Notes: generated from the letters alone by a model not told the origin. Shown: positions 38,002 to 48,718, counted from the first letter of the stretch. The stretch is DNA of 64,000 bases from Sphingomonadales bacterium (GCA_025352685.1 JANXSN010000095.1:62001-126000); one strand, 5' to 3'. Program-made: numbers and translations.

Positions 38002-39261
38002 ATGGCCCAACCGCGTCCCGACCGACTGATTACCGCACTCGATATCGGGTCGTGGAAAGTGTCTGCGCTCATCGCCGAGCGCGGCGACGAGGGGCAACTC
38101 AATGTGCTGGGCACTGGCCAGCGTGAGTCCAAAGGGGTGCGGCGGGGCTATATCGCCGACATGGATGCGACCGAGCGCTCGGTTCGCGAAGCGGTAGAGC
38201 AGGCCGAGCGCATTGCCGGCACCAATATTGAAGACGTTTGGGTAAGCTTCTCGGCAGGCGGCTTGGTCAGCAATCTTGCTTCGGTTGAGGTCGAACTCGG
38301 TGGTCACCGCGTCGAGCAGGAAGACATTGACAATTTGCTCGCGCACGGTCGCAACGCAATTGATCCTGAGGGACGCATGGTGTTGCACGCTCAGCCGACG
38401 CTTTACACGCTCGACGGTCTGAAGGGCGTCAAAAAGCCGCTAGGGCTTCATGCGGATACTTTGGGCGTCGATATTCATGTCGTGGCGGCCGACGGATCAC
38501 CAGTGCGAAATCTCGATCTATGCGTGCGGTCGGCGCATCTCGAGGTCAAATCGATCATCGCCTCGCCGGTCGCGACGGGCATGGCGTGTCTCAGCGAAGA
38601 AGAGCGCGAACTCGGGGTGGCGCTCGTCGAGATCGGCGCGGGTTTGACGAACGTGTCGCTGTTCGCGGGGAGCATGCTCGTGGGCCTCGCGTCGATTCCG
38701 TTCGGGAGTGCCGACATCACCGACGATATTGCATCGGCATTCGGCACACGCCGCCAGCAGGCGGAGCGGATGAAGTGCTTTTACGGGTCGGCCACGACAA
38801 GCCCGCGCGATAACCACGACATGATCGAAGTCGCGCCGATCTCTTCTGAGGATGATGCCGGCGAAGGCGGAAGGATTACCCGTGCGCAGTTGATTTCAGT
38901 GATTCGCCAGCGACTCGACCATCTCGTTGGCGAGATTTCGCGTGAGCTCAAGGAATTGGGCTTTACCGGTCCCGTCGGCCGTCAAGTCGTCTTGACCGGT
39001 GGCGGGGCCGAGCTGAAAGGGCTGGTCGATTACATGCAGGGCGCGCTGGGGCGCGCTGTGCGCCTCGGCCGACCGCGCGGATTAAACGGCCTGCCCGAAG
39101 CGCACAGCGGCACGGGTTTCGCAACGCTTGCGGGTCTGATCCACTATGCAGCTTCGGACCCCCTGGATCTTCGCGCCACGGGGAGCCACCAGATGGTAAC
39201 GCGGACGGTTGGCGGAGGACTTGTGAAACGCCTGATGGCGGCTTTTCGATATGGCTATTGA
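38002..39261 (+). CDS. ftsA: Cell division protein FtsA
   Basis: 419 residues from ATG 38002, preceded by GAGGAA. The actin-like fold is clear: ITALDIGSWKVSALIAE (phosphate 1), GAGLTNVSLFAGSML (phosphate 2) and QVVLTGGGAELKGLVDYM (adenosine motif). The C-terminal VKRLMAAFRYGY is an amphipathic helix for membrane binding. FtsA tethers FtsZ to the inner membrane. Confidence 0.96.
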   Translation: MAQPRPDRLITALDIGSWKVSALIAERGDEGQLNVLGTGQRESKGVRRGYIADMDATERSVREAVEQAERIAGTNIEDVWVSFSAGGLVSNLASVEVELGGHRVEQEDIDNLLAHGRNAIDPEGRMVLHAQPTLYTLDGLKGVKKPLGLHADTLGVDIHVVAADGSPVRNLDLCVRSAHLEVKSIIASPVATGMACLSEEERELGVALVEIGAGLTNVSLFAGSMLVGLASIPFGSADITDDIASAFGTRRQQAERMKCFYGSATTSPRDNHDMIEVAPISSEDDAGEGGRITRAQLISVIRQRLDHLVGEISRELKELGFTGPVGRQVVLTGGGAELKGLVDYMQGALGRAVRLGRPRGLNGLPEAHSGTGFATLAGLIHYAASDPLDLRATGSHQMVTRTVGGGLVKRLMAAFRYGY

Positions 39262-39369
39262 GAAATTTCGCGTGCGCGTTAACTTTTTTGGTGATTCGTT
39301 GAATTGGATGAGGCACAAGGTGTTGGGGGGCGATCGTTACGCCCGCACCATATATAAGGGGATTTGTCG

Positions 39370-40815
39370 ATGAGCATCGAATTCATGCCGCCTGAGGTCG
39401 ATGAGCTTCGCCCACGCATCAGCGTGATCGGTGTCGGCGGTGCTGGCGGAAACGCCATCGCGAACATGATCGCGTCGAACGTGCAGGGGGTCGACTTCAT
39501 AGTCGCCAATACCGACGCACAGGCGCTGAACACCAGTGCTGCCGAACGGCGCATTCAGCTCGGGCTTAAAATCACGCAGGGTCTCGGCGCAGGCTCGCGC
39601 CCGGAAATCGGCAAAGCGGCCGCCGAAGAAACCATCCTCGATGTCGAAAAGGCGCTTGAAGGCGCGCACATGTGCTTCATTGCGGCCGGCATGGGCGGGG
39701 GCACCGGCACGGGGGCCGCGCCAGTCATCGCCAAGGCTGCGCGAGACAAGGGTATCCTAACCGTCGGTGTTGTAACCAAGCCGTTTGCATTCGAAGGATC
39801 GCGCCGGACCAAGGCTGCCGAAGCAGGCATTGCCGAGCTTCAGAAGCACGTCGACACGCTGATCGTTATTCCCAATCAGAACTTGTTCTTGATAGCCAAC
39901 CCGTCGACGACGTTCAAAGAAGCGTTCCAGATGGCGGACGAAGTGCTGCAGCAAGGTGTCCGCGGCATTACCGACCTCATGATCATGCCTGGCCTTATCA
40001 ACCTCGACTTCGCCGACGTCCGTTCAGTGATGGGCGAAATGGGCAAGGCGATGATGGGTACCGGTGAGGCGTCGGGCGACAATCGTGCGATCGAAGCGGC
40101 CGAAAAGGCGATTGCCAATCCGCTGCTCGACGGCGTGTCGCTGCGCGGAGCGAAGGGCGTAATTGTCTCCATCGTCGGCGGCGAAGACATGCGGCTCATG
40201 GAAGTCGACGAAGCGGCCAGTCACATCAAGGAACTTGTCGATCCGGATGCAAACATCATCTGGGGTTCGGCATTCAACAACGAGCTTGAAGGCAAAATCC
40301 GCGTTTCGGTGGTCGCGACCGGGATTGAGGCAGACGCCGCCAACCTGCCCGAACCCGCGCGGGTGTTTGCCTTTCCTGGTCTGAAGCCCAAGGCGCCGCC
40401 TGCAATGGCGCCCGTCATGGCGGCGCCGGTGGAGGAACCCGTCATTGTACTCGAAGCCCCGGACGCCGACCCTGCCGTCGAGACGGCCGAGATGCCCAAA
40501 GTGGCCCCTGTCCCCACGATGATTTTTGAGGATGATGCCGTTGCAGGCGAGCCGGTCCCGAGCAACGAGGGCGTGGAATTATTGCTGGATCAGGTAATCG
40601 AACCGAACCCGTTGCCGCGCAGCGGCAGCCGCTGGCTCGCGCCGGAAGCAAAAGCCGTTGCCGAAACGGTGGTCCCTGCTCAGCCGCCCGCTGGTGCGAC
40701 GCTTTTTGAGCGCATGTCGAACATCGCCCGTACCGCGATCAAGCCGGAGGAAGCGGAAGCCAAGGCAGATCCGCTTGACATTCCGCGTTTCCTCAATCGC
40801 CAGAACAACCAATAG
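39370..40815 (+). CDS. ftsZ: Cell division GTPase FtsZ
   Basis: 481 residues from ATG 39370; a TTG two codons earlier is less likely. The tubulin signature [10 protein letters not shown] is at 109-118, with NTDAQAL and the T7 loop ([11 protein letters not shown]) intact. A variable linker of about 150 residues follows the core, rich in Ala, Pro, Val and Glu, a length usual for alphaproteobacteria. The end, DIPRFLNRQ, is the conserved peptide that binds FtsA. The last gene of the dcw cluster, 108 bp after ftsA. Confidence 0.98.
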   Translation: MSIEFMPPEVDELRPRISVIGVGGAGGNAIANMIASNVQGVDFIVANTDAQALNTSAAERRIQLGLKITQGLGAGSRPEIGKAAAEETILDVEKALEGAHMCFIAAGMGGGTGTGAAPVIAKAARDKGILTVGVVTKPFAFEGSRRTKAAEAGIAELQKHVDTLIVIPNQNLFLIANPSTTFKEAFQMADEVLQQGVRGITDLMIMPGLINLDFADVRSVMGEMGKAMMGTGEASGDNRAIEAAEKAIANPLLDGVSLRGAKGVIVSIVGGEDMRLMEVDEAASHIKELVDPDANIIWGSAFNNELEGKIRVSVVATGIEADAANLPEPARVFAFPGLKPKAPPAMAPVMAAPVEEPVIVLEAPDADPAVETAEMPKVAPVPTMIFEDDAVAGEPVPSNEGVELLLDQVIEPNPLPRSGSRWLAPEAKAVAETVVPAQPPAGATLFERMSNIARTAIKPEEAEAKADPLDIPRFLNRQNNQ

Positions 40816-40934
40816 CTCGCGCGCATGTCGGACCGGTTTCGTCCCTTCACGGGGGCGGACCGGCGCAAGCGTCGTGAGCGATAGGCCGGGCACGGGTTGC
40901 CGCGCTGAGCGGACGCCATTAGCTGCGTTCTGAT

Positions 40935-42797
40935 ATGACATGTTCGTTTGCCGCGCTGCGACGGCCATTATCGATTGCCGTCTTCGCTGTTGCGTCCGCC
41001 TTGGGTGTTTGGTCGCCTTTAACGGCGCAGTCGGCGCAGCTTGTTCAGCCAATCCCCGATTCGAACGATCCGGTTGAACGTTTGGGTCGCTACATCCGCA
41101 TTCTTGCGGGCAGCCCGCGCGATCTCGACGCCTTGCTCGGTGCGGGACAGGCAGCGCTCGATGTTGGGGACGCCAATGCGGCGCTCGGCTTTTTCGCACG
41201 CGCCGAGGAGGTCGCTCCGTCCAGCGGTCGGGTGAAGGCGGGGCTTGGGTCATCGCTGGTCATGATCGAGCGGCCCGACGATGCGCTGCGGCTGTTTGCC
41301 GAGGCAGTGTCGGCCGGAATGGCCGAATCGGGCGTGGCGCGTGACCGGGGCCTTGCATATGATCTGCGTGGTGATCCCAAACGTGCGCAACGAGATTATG
41401 CGCTCGCGATGACGCGTGGACGCGACGATGAGCTTGTCCGGCGTTATGCGCTGTCGCTGGGCATTTCGGGTGACAGGACTGGCGCGATGGCGATGCTTGA
41501 TCCGCTTTTGCGCAGACAGGACCAAGGAGCCTGGCGCGCCCGTGCCTTCATCATGGCAATGAACGGCGATGTTGCCGGTGCCAATGGTGTGGCGCGACAG
41601 TTAATGGTGCCTGCGATGGCCAGCGCAATGTCGCCACTCTTGTCGCGCCTCGCGTCGCTCAATGCCGCAGAACGTGGGCATGCGGTCAATTTCGGTACGG
41701 TGCCGACAGACGGAACCCAGCTTGCGGTACAGACAGGCGACCCGTTTCTAACGACCGTTCCACGACGGTTGCCGAAGGCGTCAACCGTCGTGGCAGATGG
41801 CCGATCGCGGATGCCCGAGACATCCGGCGATCGCGGCTTGATTCCCACAGGAGAGCCGCTCGGACCGCGTCCGATCGACGTTACGCAGACACGCATTGCC
41901 ACAGTGGATTCGCTCGAACCCCGCCGTCGTCCAGGGCAGGACAATGTTTTAGTGGCGACGGGTGTCCGCACCCCATCTTCCGTACCGTTGGTCGCGAACG
42001 CTCCAGCCCGTAATCCAAATCCGGTTCGGCTCGACCAGCGAATAAGCACACGGATAGGCCCTGTTGATCCCGCAAGGTTGCCGGCCGAGGCGCGAGGCGA
42101 AGGCTTCGGGATCGCGCAGGTACAAACGGGCTCCCTCCCAGCGCCAGACGGTCTGCGACCGCTCGGAGCGTCCCTGACTTCGCCATCCGGCACGCCAAGT
42201 CCACCGGTCGCTGCTGTCGCGATGCCTACACGGCCTTTGGTTGCGCAAACGTCGGTGGCACCCCCTCTGGTCAAACCGCAATACGAAACGACGGCGCCGT
42301 CCGTGCCGAGGCCTTCGGCCACTGTACCCGCCTCCCGCCTCGCTGGTTTGCTGACTGGCATCGAGCGCGAACAGGAAAGCGTGGTCGAGCTACCCAACAC
42401 CAAAGAGCTTCGCAGCGCCCGCGCTGCTGCTCGTAAGAAGATGGCGCAGCTGGCCGCACAGACGGCCGCCGAAGAGGCCGCGAAGCGCGAGAAAGTTGAA
42501 CAAGCAGCTGCGGCGAAGCGTAATCCGGCGCGTGTTTGGGTTCAGATCGCGACTGGGCGTAACGACAGCGGTCTGGGCATTACCCTGCGGCATATCCGTT
42601 CAGACAACGAAGCGGCGCTCAAGGGACTGTCGGGCTGGTCGACGCCTTACAAGGCGACCAACCGCATACTCGTCGGCCCGATGAAGTCGGCGGCGTCGGC
42701 ACGAGAGCTGGTCAGCAAACTTGCCCGGAACGGCGTGACTGCACTGACTTATAGCAGCGACGCAGGTGACGAAGTCGACAAGATTCCCGTTAAATGA
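40935..42797 (+). CDS. SPOR-domain, TPR-containing exported protein
   Basis: 620 residues. A signal peptide ends near SPLTAQSAQ. Tetratricopeptide-like repeats cover about residues 50-215 ([20 protein letters not shown]). A long Pro/Arg/Thr-rich linker follows, then a short Lys/Ala/Glu helix, and a C-terminal SPOR domain (about 532-613: [15 protein letters not shown], then [20 protein letters not shown]). SPOR domains bind glycan strands lacking stem peptides at septa, so this is likely a division-associated periplasmic protein. It follows ftsZ by 120 bp and its stop overlaps the dgt start. Confidence 0.85.
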   Translation: MTCSFAALRRPLSIAVFAVASALGVWSPLTAQSAQLVQPIPDSNDPVERLGRYIRILAGSPRDLDALLGAGQAALDVGDANAALGFFARAEEVAPSSGRVKAGLGSSLVMIERPDDALRLFAEAVSAGMAESGVARDRGLAYDLRGDPKRAQRDYALAMTRGRDDELVRRYALSLGISGDRTGAMAMLDPLLRRQDQGAWRARAFIMAMNGDVAGANGVARQLMVPAMASAMSPLLSRLASLNAAERGHAVNFGTVPTDGTQLAVQTGDPFLTTVPRRLPKASTVVADGRSRMPETSGDRGLIPTGEPLGPRPIDVTQTRIATVDSLEPRRRPGQDNVLVATGVRTPSSVPLVANAPARNPNPVRLDQRISTRIGPVDPARLPAEARGEGFGIAQVQTGSLPAPDGLRPLGASLTSPSGTPSPPVAAVAMPTRPLVAQTSVAPPLVKPQYETTAPSVPRPSATVPASRLAGLLTGIEREQESVVELPNTKELRSARAAARKKMAQLAAQTAAEEAAKREKVEQAAAAKRNPARVWVQIATGRNDSGLGITLRHIRSDNEAALKGLSGWSTPYKATNRILVGPMKSAASARELVSKLARNGVTALTYSSDAGDEVDKIPVK

Positions 42798-43960
42798 GGC
42801 CGGTTGGGATTCTGGCCAGCGATCCCGCGCTCAGTCGCGGACGCCAGTATTTTGAGACACTGGGCGAAGTGCGCGGCCCGCGTACTGCGTTCCAGCGCGA
42901 TCGTGACCGCATCATCCATTCCATCAGTTTCCGACGTCTCCGCCACAAGACGCAGGTTTTTGTTGCGCCCGACGGTGATCACTTCCGAGTCCGTCTGACC
43001 CACAGTTTGGAAGTGGCGCAGATCGGACGCACGATCGCGCGCACGCTCGGACTCGACGAGGATCTGACCGAGGCCCTGTGCCTAGCCCACGACATTGGCC
43101 ACCCGCCCTTTGGCCATGCCGGCGAAGATGCGCTGAAAGTGGCGATGCAGACGGTCGGTGGATTCGATCACAACGGCAACACGCTGCGCGTCCTCACCCT
43201 GCTCGATTCCCCCTATCCCCGCTGGCAGGGGCTCAATCTCAGCTGGGAAACGTTGGAGGGGCTCGCCAAGCACAACGGCGCGATTGCGGCGCCGGGCTGG
43301 GCATTGGCCAGCGTCGACGCAGCGTTCCGGCTCGACCTGACGGGACAGCCGAGCCTCGAAGCACAGGTTGCCGCCGTGGCTGACGACATCGCTTATGACA
43401 ATCACGATATCGACGACGGCCTGCGTGCCGGACTGCTCGACTTTGATGAACTGATTGGGTTGTCGATGGTGGGGCGTGGTTGGGCCGAGGTCTTACGTCG
43501 GTATCCAGACGTGGCTCCACGCCGCTTGCGCTCGGAGCTGATCCGGCAGCAGATCGGCGTGATGGTCAACGATGTGATCGAGGAGACAAGGGCACGGGTG
43601 TCGTCGTGTGGGGCTTCTTCGGTGGCTGACGTTCGCCGGGCAGGAGAGACGCTCTGCGGCTTCTCGTCTGCGATGGCTGACGAAGAGCGAGCGCTGAAGC
43701 GGTTCATGTACGAAAAACTGTATCATCATGCGCGCCAGATCGAGGTCGCCGACAGGGCGCACGCCTTGATTATCGGCCTGTTCGCTGCCTACGCACTCGA
43801 TCCGGCGCTTCTACCCGATGAGTGGCGTGCGACATTGCCACCAAGCGAACCCGCCCGTGGCCGCCATATCGGAGATTTTATCGCCGGGATGACGGACCGC
43901 TATGCAATTGCGCGCTATCGCGAAGTTGTCGGACCCGTGGAGATGCCCGAGGGCTTTTAA
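42794..43960 (+). CDS. dgt: dGTPase-like (deoxynucleoside triphosphate triphosphohydrolase)
   Basis: 388 residues from ATG 42794 (ATGA overlap with the SPOR gene). HD-domain metal ligands are [10 protein letters not shown] (His70), [11 protein letters not shown] (His99-Asp100) and a later [21 protein letters not shown] is typical of the type 2 branch. These enzymes hydrolyse dNTPs to deoxynucleoside and triphosphate, trimming nucleotide pools. The pairing SPOR protein, dgt, argS, SPOR protein is conserved in alphaproteobacteria; here a 4.8-kb block of other genes separates dgt from argS. Confidence 0.92.
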   Translation: MRPVGILASDPALSRGRQYFETLGEVRGPRTAFQRDRDRIIHSISFRRLRHKTQVFVAPDGDHFRVRLTHSLEVAQIGRTIARTLGLDEDLTEALCLAHDIGHPPFGHAGEDALKVAMQTVGGFDHNGNTLRVLTLLDSPYPRWQGLNLSWETLEGLAKHNGAIAAPGWALASVDAAFRLDLTGQPSLEAQVAAVADDIAYDNHDIDDGLRAGLLDFDELIGLSMVGRGWAEVLRRYPDVAPRRLRSELIRQQIGVMVNDVIEETRARVSSCGASSVADVRRAGETLCGFSSAMADEERALKRFMYEKLYHHARQIEVADRAHALIIGLFAAYALDPALLPDEWRATLPPSEPARGRHIGDFIAGMTDRYAIARYREVVGPVEMPEGF

Positions 43961-43991
43961 TCGCCGAGTCAAACCGGCATGGGCGTCGCGC

Positions 43992-44912
43992 ATGAGCGCC
44001 CACGACCATCATGACCACGGCCATCACCACCACGCTCCTGCAGATTTCGGACGGGCGTTCCTGATCGCCACCATTCTCAACCTGGGTTTTGTTGCCGTCG
44101 AAGCGAGCTTTGGTATCGTGGCGAACTCGGTTGCCCTGCTCGCGGACGCGGGCCACAACCTGTCCGACGTGCTCGGCTTGCTGGTTGCGTGGGCTGCCGC
44201 CTCACTTGGCAAGCGCGCCCCGACAATGCATTACACCTACGGGTTGCGGCGCACCTCCATTCTGGCTGCGCTGTTCAACGCCGTGTTCCTGCTCGTCGCG
44301 ATCGGCGCCATTGCTTACGAGGCGCTGGGTCGTCTCGCCGCACCTCAGCCGGTCAAAGGCGGCGTTGTCATGGTGGTGGCCGCAATTGGTATCGTGATCA
44401 ACGGCGTTACAGCATGGTTATTTGCAAGCGGTCGAAAGGGCGACATCAATATCCGGGGAGCGTTCATGCACATGGTGTCGGATGCTGTCGTCTCGGCTGG
44501 TGTCGTGGCTTCGGCGTTCCTGATCGGACAAACCGGCTGGCAATGGCTCGATCCGGCGACCAGCCTCGTCATCGTCGCCATCATCCTCATCGGCACCTGG
44601 GGCATCCTGAAAGACTCGGTTGCGATGGCGCTCGACCGCGTGCCTGACGGCATCGCGCCTCGCGATGTCGAGACAGCGTTGACCGCGTTACCTGGGGTGA
44701 GCGGTATCCACGACCTTCACATCTGGTCGATGAGTACGACAGAGGTTGCCCTCACCGCCCACCTCATCATGCCGGCGGGATGCCCTGGGGACGCGTTCCT
44801 CCATGATGCAGCTGACATGCTGCATCACCGGTTCGAGATCGGCCACGCGACTTTTCAGGTCGAACGCGAAGTCGACGCCGCTTGTCGGCTGGAACCCGCT
44901 CACAAGGTTTGA
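43992..44912 (+). CDS. Cation diffusion facilitator (Zn/Co/Cd efflux)
   Basis: 306 residues from ATG 43992. A His/Asp-rich start (AHDHHDHGHHHHA) binds metal. Six membrane helices follow, with the transport-site HNLSD-type motif (LADAGHNLSDVLGLLVAW) and the second DAVVS segment (MVSDAVVSAGVV). The C-terminal cytoplasmic domain includes VSGIHDLHIWSMSTTEVALT. It matches the ZitB/CzcD branch, which exports zinc and similar ions by proton exchange. No metal-responsive regulator lies beside it. Confidence 0.93.
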   Translation: MSAHDHHDHGHHHHAPADFGRAFLIATILNLGFVAVEASFGIVANSVALLADAGHNLSDVLGLLVAWAAASLGKRAPTMHYTYGLRRTSILAALFNAVFLLVAIGAIAYEALGRLAAPQPVKGGVVMVVAAIGIVINGVTAWLFASGRKGDINIRGAFMHMVSDAVVSAGVVASAFLIGQTGWQWLDPATSLVIVAIILIGTWGILKDSVAMALDRVPDGIAPRDVETALTALPGVSGIHDLHIWSMSTTEVALTAHLIMPAGCPGDAFLHDAADMLHHRFEIGHATFQVEREVDAACRLEPAHKV

Positions 44913-45257
44913 TGCTTCACAAGTTTGTGGCGAGCGCGGGAAACCGGTCGTTGAGGCCCCTTGCCGTTGTACTGACTACGATGTCGACAGTATTGGTGCC
45001 GATCGGATCGTTTGCGATGGCCTTGGTCAGGATACTCACCGTGATTGTACCGTTTGAGAGGATGAACGGTGAAGCGGCGAGTGCAGGCGACGAGGCGTTG
45101 GGCAGGGCGCATTTGCGCCAAATCTGTTGGACGGTAAGTTCAGTCAGGATCGTGGGGCTGCACCCCCGAGTTTATGTCGAAGGATCTCGTGCGGGCGCAC
45201 GTTAAAGCGTAGAACAACACCCTCCGGGCATGCTTCGCATTGACATGAGGCCGTCGC
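44913..45257. other. Gene-free 345-bp stretch
   Basis: A 98-codon plus-strand frame begins right at the end of the transporter gene and includes a hydrophobic stretch, but it has no ribosome-binding site and no family resemblance. No tRNA, repeat or clear terminator seen. Confidence 0.4.
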
Positions 45258-46727
45258 ATGATTGATTTTGCCACCGCATCCGCCCGTTTTGGGCTTGGCG
45301 CGCGGCCTGACGATATTCGGGTCAGCGATACGCGGCGCGACCTTGTCGATCAACTTAGTCGCTATGACTCTCGGCCTGCTGCCTTTGCGTCAGCACCGAC
45401 GCGCGCGACAGTTGCGACTGGCCTTGCCGATTATCTGGAGCAGACGCGCGCCTATCGTCAGCAGGTCGGGAACAAGGCAGATCTAGCTGCGCCCATGGCG
45501 ACCGGCGCCAACGGCGCTGCGACGAGGGAAAGCGTCCATCAAGCGCTCAAAACGTCCCGCAAATACGCCGGGGACACCGCTCGCGCCGAGTATATTGCGC
45601 TGGTGGGCGCCCGTGCCAATTCGGCGCTCCAGACGCTAGCCCCGTTTGTCGAACGGATGGTCCATTTCTGGGCAAATCATTTCGCTATTTCGATCGACAA
45701 ATTGCAGATCATTGGAATGGGGGGGCTGCTCGAGATCGAGGCGATCCGCCCGCACGTGCTCGGTACATTCCGCGAAATGTTGTACGCGGTTGAGACGCAT
45801 CCGGCGATGTTACTCTATCTCGATCAAGCGCAGTCGATCGGTCCCAACAGCCACGTGGGACTGACGGTTGCTGCGCGTGGCAGGCGAAAGGTTGGTCTCA
45901 ACGAAAATCTCGCGCGTGAGATTATGGAGCTACACACGCTGGGCGTAAGGACAGGCTATACGCAGGCCGACGTAATCGAATTCGCCCGTGCGATGACCGG
46001 GTGGAGCGTGGCAGGACTCGTGCGGGCACCCATGGCGAAATTTGCTGGAGCCGACGGCCCGTCCGGCGCCTTCGTCTTTGCCGCGCCTCTGCATGAGCCG
46101 GGCGAACGGACGATCATGGGGCACCGCTATCGCGAAGCGGGTGAGGCGCAGGCGCGCGCCGTGCTCTCCGACCTCGCCACAAGCCCGGCCACGGCCAATC
46201 ATGTCGCCACGAAACTGGCACGGCACTTTACCGGCGATACGCCGCCGCCCGCGTTGATTGCGCGGTTGTCGACAAGTTTCCTGTCAACGGGAGGCGATCT
46301 TCCAGCACTCTATCGCATCCTGATCGATGCGCCCGAAGTGAATCACCTCGGCGCGGGCAAATTCAAGACGCCATGGGATTGGTCGATCTCTGCACTGCGC
46401 GCGGTCGGCACGCGACATGTTGAGGGACAGGCAGTTGCGGGCCTCATGGGTCAGCTCGGTCAGCCGGTGTGGAAACCGGGCTCGCCGGCCGGGTTCGACG
46501 ATTTCGATGCGAGCTGGGCTGGACCCGATGCCTTGATGCGCCGGGTCGAGGCGGCGTCTCGGATCGCCACGCGCGTAGGCGGTGCGGCGTTCGACGTGCG
46601 CACGGTGGCGGCAAATGTCTTGCCTCGCGGTGGAAGTCCGGCGACACTGATGGCGATTGGTCGCGCCGAAGGCCCGGTCGAGGGATTGTCGCTAATGCTC
46701 GTTTCGCCCGAATTCATGCGGAGGTAG
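45258..46727 (+). CDS. DUF1800-family protein
   Basis: 489 residues. Family signs: an early RFGLGARPDDI, WANHFAISI, FREMLYAVETHPAMLLYLD, NENLAREIMELHTLGV and FARAMTGWSV, then CARHF-like KLARHFTGD. DUF1800 proteins are uncharacterised and almost always paired with a DUF1501 protein, as here (two-base gap). No clear signal peptide is present on this one. Proposed roles in export or surface matrix are speculative. Confidence 0.92.
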   Translation: MIDFATASARFGLGARPDDIRVSDTRRDLVDQLSRYDSRPAAFASAPTRATVATGLADYLEQTRAYRQQVGNKADLAAPMATGANGAATRESVHQALKTSRKYAGDTARAEYIALVGARANSALQTLAPFVERMVHFWANHFAISIDKLQIIGMGGLLEIEAIRPHVLGTFREMLYAVETHPAMLLYLDQAQSIGPNSHVGLTVAARGRRKVGLNENLAREIMELHTLGVRTGYTQADVIEFARAMTGWSVAGLVRAPMAKFAGADGPSGAFVFAAPLHEPGERTIMGHRYREAGEAQARAVLSDLATSPATANHVATKLARHFTGDTPPPALIARLSTSFLSTGGDLPALYRILIDAPEVNHLGAGKFKTPWDWSISALRAVGTRHVEGQAVAGLMGQLGQPVWKPGSPAGFDDFDASWAGPDALMRRVEAASRIATRVGGAAFDVRTVAANVLPRGGSPATLMAIGRAEGPVEGLSLMLVSPEFMRR

Positions 46728-46729
46728 TG

Positions 46730-47884
46730 ATGTTGGACTTGGCTATGGGGCGGCGCGGAATACTCGCCTCCGGACTCGCAGGGGCAGGCGTCGCGGTGCT
46801 GCCCAAAATCGCCTTTGCATCAGCGCCGACCGAGCGGCGTTTCGTTTTTGTCATTCAGCGCGGCGCAGCGGACGGTTTGAATATCGTGATGCCGACCGGT
46901 GATCCGGGGTTTGTCGGTACGCGGGGCGCCTTGGCGATGCCCGGTGGAAGCAAGCTCGACGGCCTGTTCACACTGCATCCAGCGTTGACTGAAACCGCCA
47001 AAATGTTTGCAGGCAAAGAAGCGTTGTTCGCGCATGCCGTTGCCTCGCGCTACCGCGATCGGTCGCATTTCGACGGACAGAACGTGCTCGAAACGGGTGG
47101 TGCTCAGCCATACCAGTTGAAGGATGGCTGGCTCAATCGCTTTCTCGCGCTGTTGCCGAAATCGGAGGCCGACGCGATTGCAATTTCTTCGACGATCCCC
47201 GCAGCATTACGCGGGAAAATCGAGGTGGCGTCTTATGCACCGTCAGCCTTGCCCGAGGCGCCGGACGACCTGCTGCTCCGGGTGTCGTCGCTCTATGCTG
47301 CCGATCCGCAGCTGCACGGTCTATGGGAACAGGCAATCGCGACACGGTCGATCACGGGCGATTTGAACGACGTGAGCGGTAAGAACGCGGCGGCCACGGG
47401 CACGCTTGCCGCGCGGTTGCTGATGGGACCTGTTACCCGCATCGCGATGATCGAGACGGGGGGCTGGGACACGCACGCCGGTCAGCAAGGGCGGTTAAAC
47501 GTCCAATTAAAGGGTCTTGACGCGATGTTGGCGGCCTTGAAGGCCGGCCTCGGCCCGCAATGGGAAAATACGCTCGTTGTCGTTGCCACCGAGTTCGGGC
47601 GTACGGTAGCCGTCAACGGAACGGGCGGGACGGACCATGGCACTGGCTCTGCAGCGATGCTGCTCGGGGGCGGTGTTGCAGGCGGGCGCGTGGTGGCGGA
47701 TTGGCCGGGGCTTTCGACGGGAAATCTATACGAGGGACGAGATCTTAAACCGACGCTCAGTCTCGATACGTTGATTGGCGCTGCACTGGCGCAGCATTAT
47801 CGGCTCGATCCGGCGCGCGTGGCCAGCGCTTTGTTTCCCGATGAAACAGGCGTGAAATTCGACGAGACTTTGGTGCGCGCGTGA
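46730..47884 (+). CDS. DUF1501-family exported protein
   Basis: 384 residues from ATG 46730. The N-terminus has GRRGILASGLAGAGVAVLP, a twin-arginine-like signal, consistent with Tat export; tatABC lies 6 kb downstream. The alkaline-phosphatase-like fold is suggested by VFVIQRGAADGLNIVMP, TGGWDTHAGQQGRL, TEFGRTVAVNGTGGTDHGTG and LLGGGVAGGRVVADWPGL. Function unknown. Its stop overlaps the start of a 49-residue ORF. Confidence 0.92.
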   Translation: MLDLAMGRRGILASGLAGAGVAVLPKIAFASAPTERRFVFVIQRGAADGLNIVMPTGDPGFVGTRGALAMPGGSKLDGLFTLHPALTETAKMFAGKEALFAHAVASRYRDRSHFDGQNVLETGGAQPYQLKDGWLNRFLALLPKSEADAIAISSTIPAALRGKIEVASYAPSALPEAPDDLLLRVSSLYAADPQLHGLWEQAIATRSITGDLNDVSGKNAAATGTLAARLLMGPVTRIAMIETGGWDTHAGQQGRLNVQLKGLDAMLAALKAGLGPQWENTLVVVATEFGRTVAVNGTGGTDHGTGSAAMLLGGGVAGGRVVADWPGLSTGNLYEGRDLKPTLSLDTLIGAALAQHYRLDPARVASALFPDETGVKFDETLVRA

Positions 47885-48033
47885 TGCTCGACGACGAGAT
47901 AATCAACACGCCCGAGGGCGCGATGACGTGGGCTCAGTGGAAAAAGAAGAATCCTGTTCAGATACCGTCGCGTCGGACCAAGGGCAAGGATCTGCCCAAC
48001 AAGATCAAGCGGTTTACCGAGCCCAAGGCCTGA
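47884..48033 (+). CDS. 49-residue basic protein coupled to the DUF1501 gene
   Basis: ATG 47884 shares its A with the DUF1501 TGA stop, so it can be translated by re-initiation. The product starts MLDDEIINTPEGAMTWAQW and continues with a Lys/Arg-rich half (KKKNPVQIPSRRTKGKDLPN, then KIKRFTEPKA). It has no Cys, signal or membrane segment. The acidic-then-basic layout and tight coupling argue for a real gene; I recognise no family. It could bind nucleic acid or an acidic partner, but that is a guess. Confidence 0.6.
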   Translation: MLDDEIINTPEGAMTWAQWKKKNPVQIPSRRTKGKDLPNKIKRFTEPKA

Positions 48034-48084
48034 CCGGCATTTTCTAAGACCGATGCTCGAGGCGGCAGGTCTGCGATAAAAATC

Positions 48085-48718
48085 ATGCTGTTCGGGGTGT
48101 TAGGGCTGGTCTAAGGTTTGCGAGCGCCCGTGCTCGGCGGCCATCATTTGGCCGTCGGTAGTTGCCGCGCGCCAAGTGTCGCCAGCGATCGGGTGATGTC
48201 GGCCGATCGGTGGCCAGCCATCGTCGCCGGCTTGCGTCCCGAGGTTGTAAACTCGGCGCTCGGCACGACAATCGCCAAAGCCGGGTCGCGCCAGGCAATC
48301 GCCTCCATTGATCATGATACCAATGTCGCGGTCGCGCCAGCCGCCAAAACCGCGGGCGCGCGCCAGTTTCTGATGGTGTCGTCAGCCCCGGCCCGTTCGC
48401 GGTCGACGAAATTCTACATCGCGACAAAGCGTCAGGCCGAGATGTTTGTGACCGCTCTCGGGTCCGAGCGGTTAGACGTTTTCCGCCCTCGATTACTTGT
48501 TGGCCAGCGGACGCACGATTCGCGGCTGACCGAACGACTTGGGATCCTCGTCAGGTTTGTTGACGAATGCGCTGCCGCGGCGCTGCTTTGACCGGTATCG
48601 GGCTATTGCCGGCGGCGAGGTGCCAGTGGCAATACTGTGCCTTGGACGGGCAACTGCGGAGGGTCTCGGCATTCACTACTACCGCGACATGCTGGAGTCG
48701 GCGCGCAATCTCGCCTAA
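48085..48718 (+). pseudogene. Decayed NAD(P)-binding (NmrA/SDR-like) protein gene
   Basis: Fragments of one protein lie in different frames. ATG 48085 starts MLFGVLG, like a Rossmann GxTGxxG start, but stops after nine codons. A second frame (about 48118-48591) reads NSALGTTIAKAGSRQAIASI, NVAVAPAAKTAGARQFLMVS, and LDVFRPRLLVGQRTHDSRLT. A third frame from about 48588 adds DRYRAIAGGEVPVAIL, then GLGIHYYRDMLESARNLA before TAA 48716. The pieces match an atypical short-chain dehydrogenase/NmrA-like protein of about 215 residues. At least two frameshifts make it non-functional, and these are too many to blame on one sequencing error. Confidence 0.8.

Noticed and set aside
40830-40880. Repeated GGACCGG and G/C-rich stretch after ftsZ
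   Set aside because: Direct rather than inverted, and no T run; not a convincing terminator.
41444-42403. 319-codon minus-strand frame inside the SPOR/TPR gene
   Set aside because: Low complexity, no family features; the plus-strand gene has a signal peptide and SPOR domain.
44912-45205. 98-codon frame with a hydrophobic stretch
   Set aside because: No ribosome-binding site, no family, mixed composition; more likely chance.
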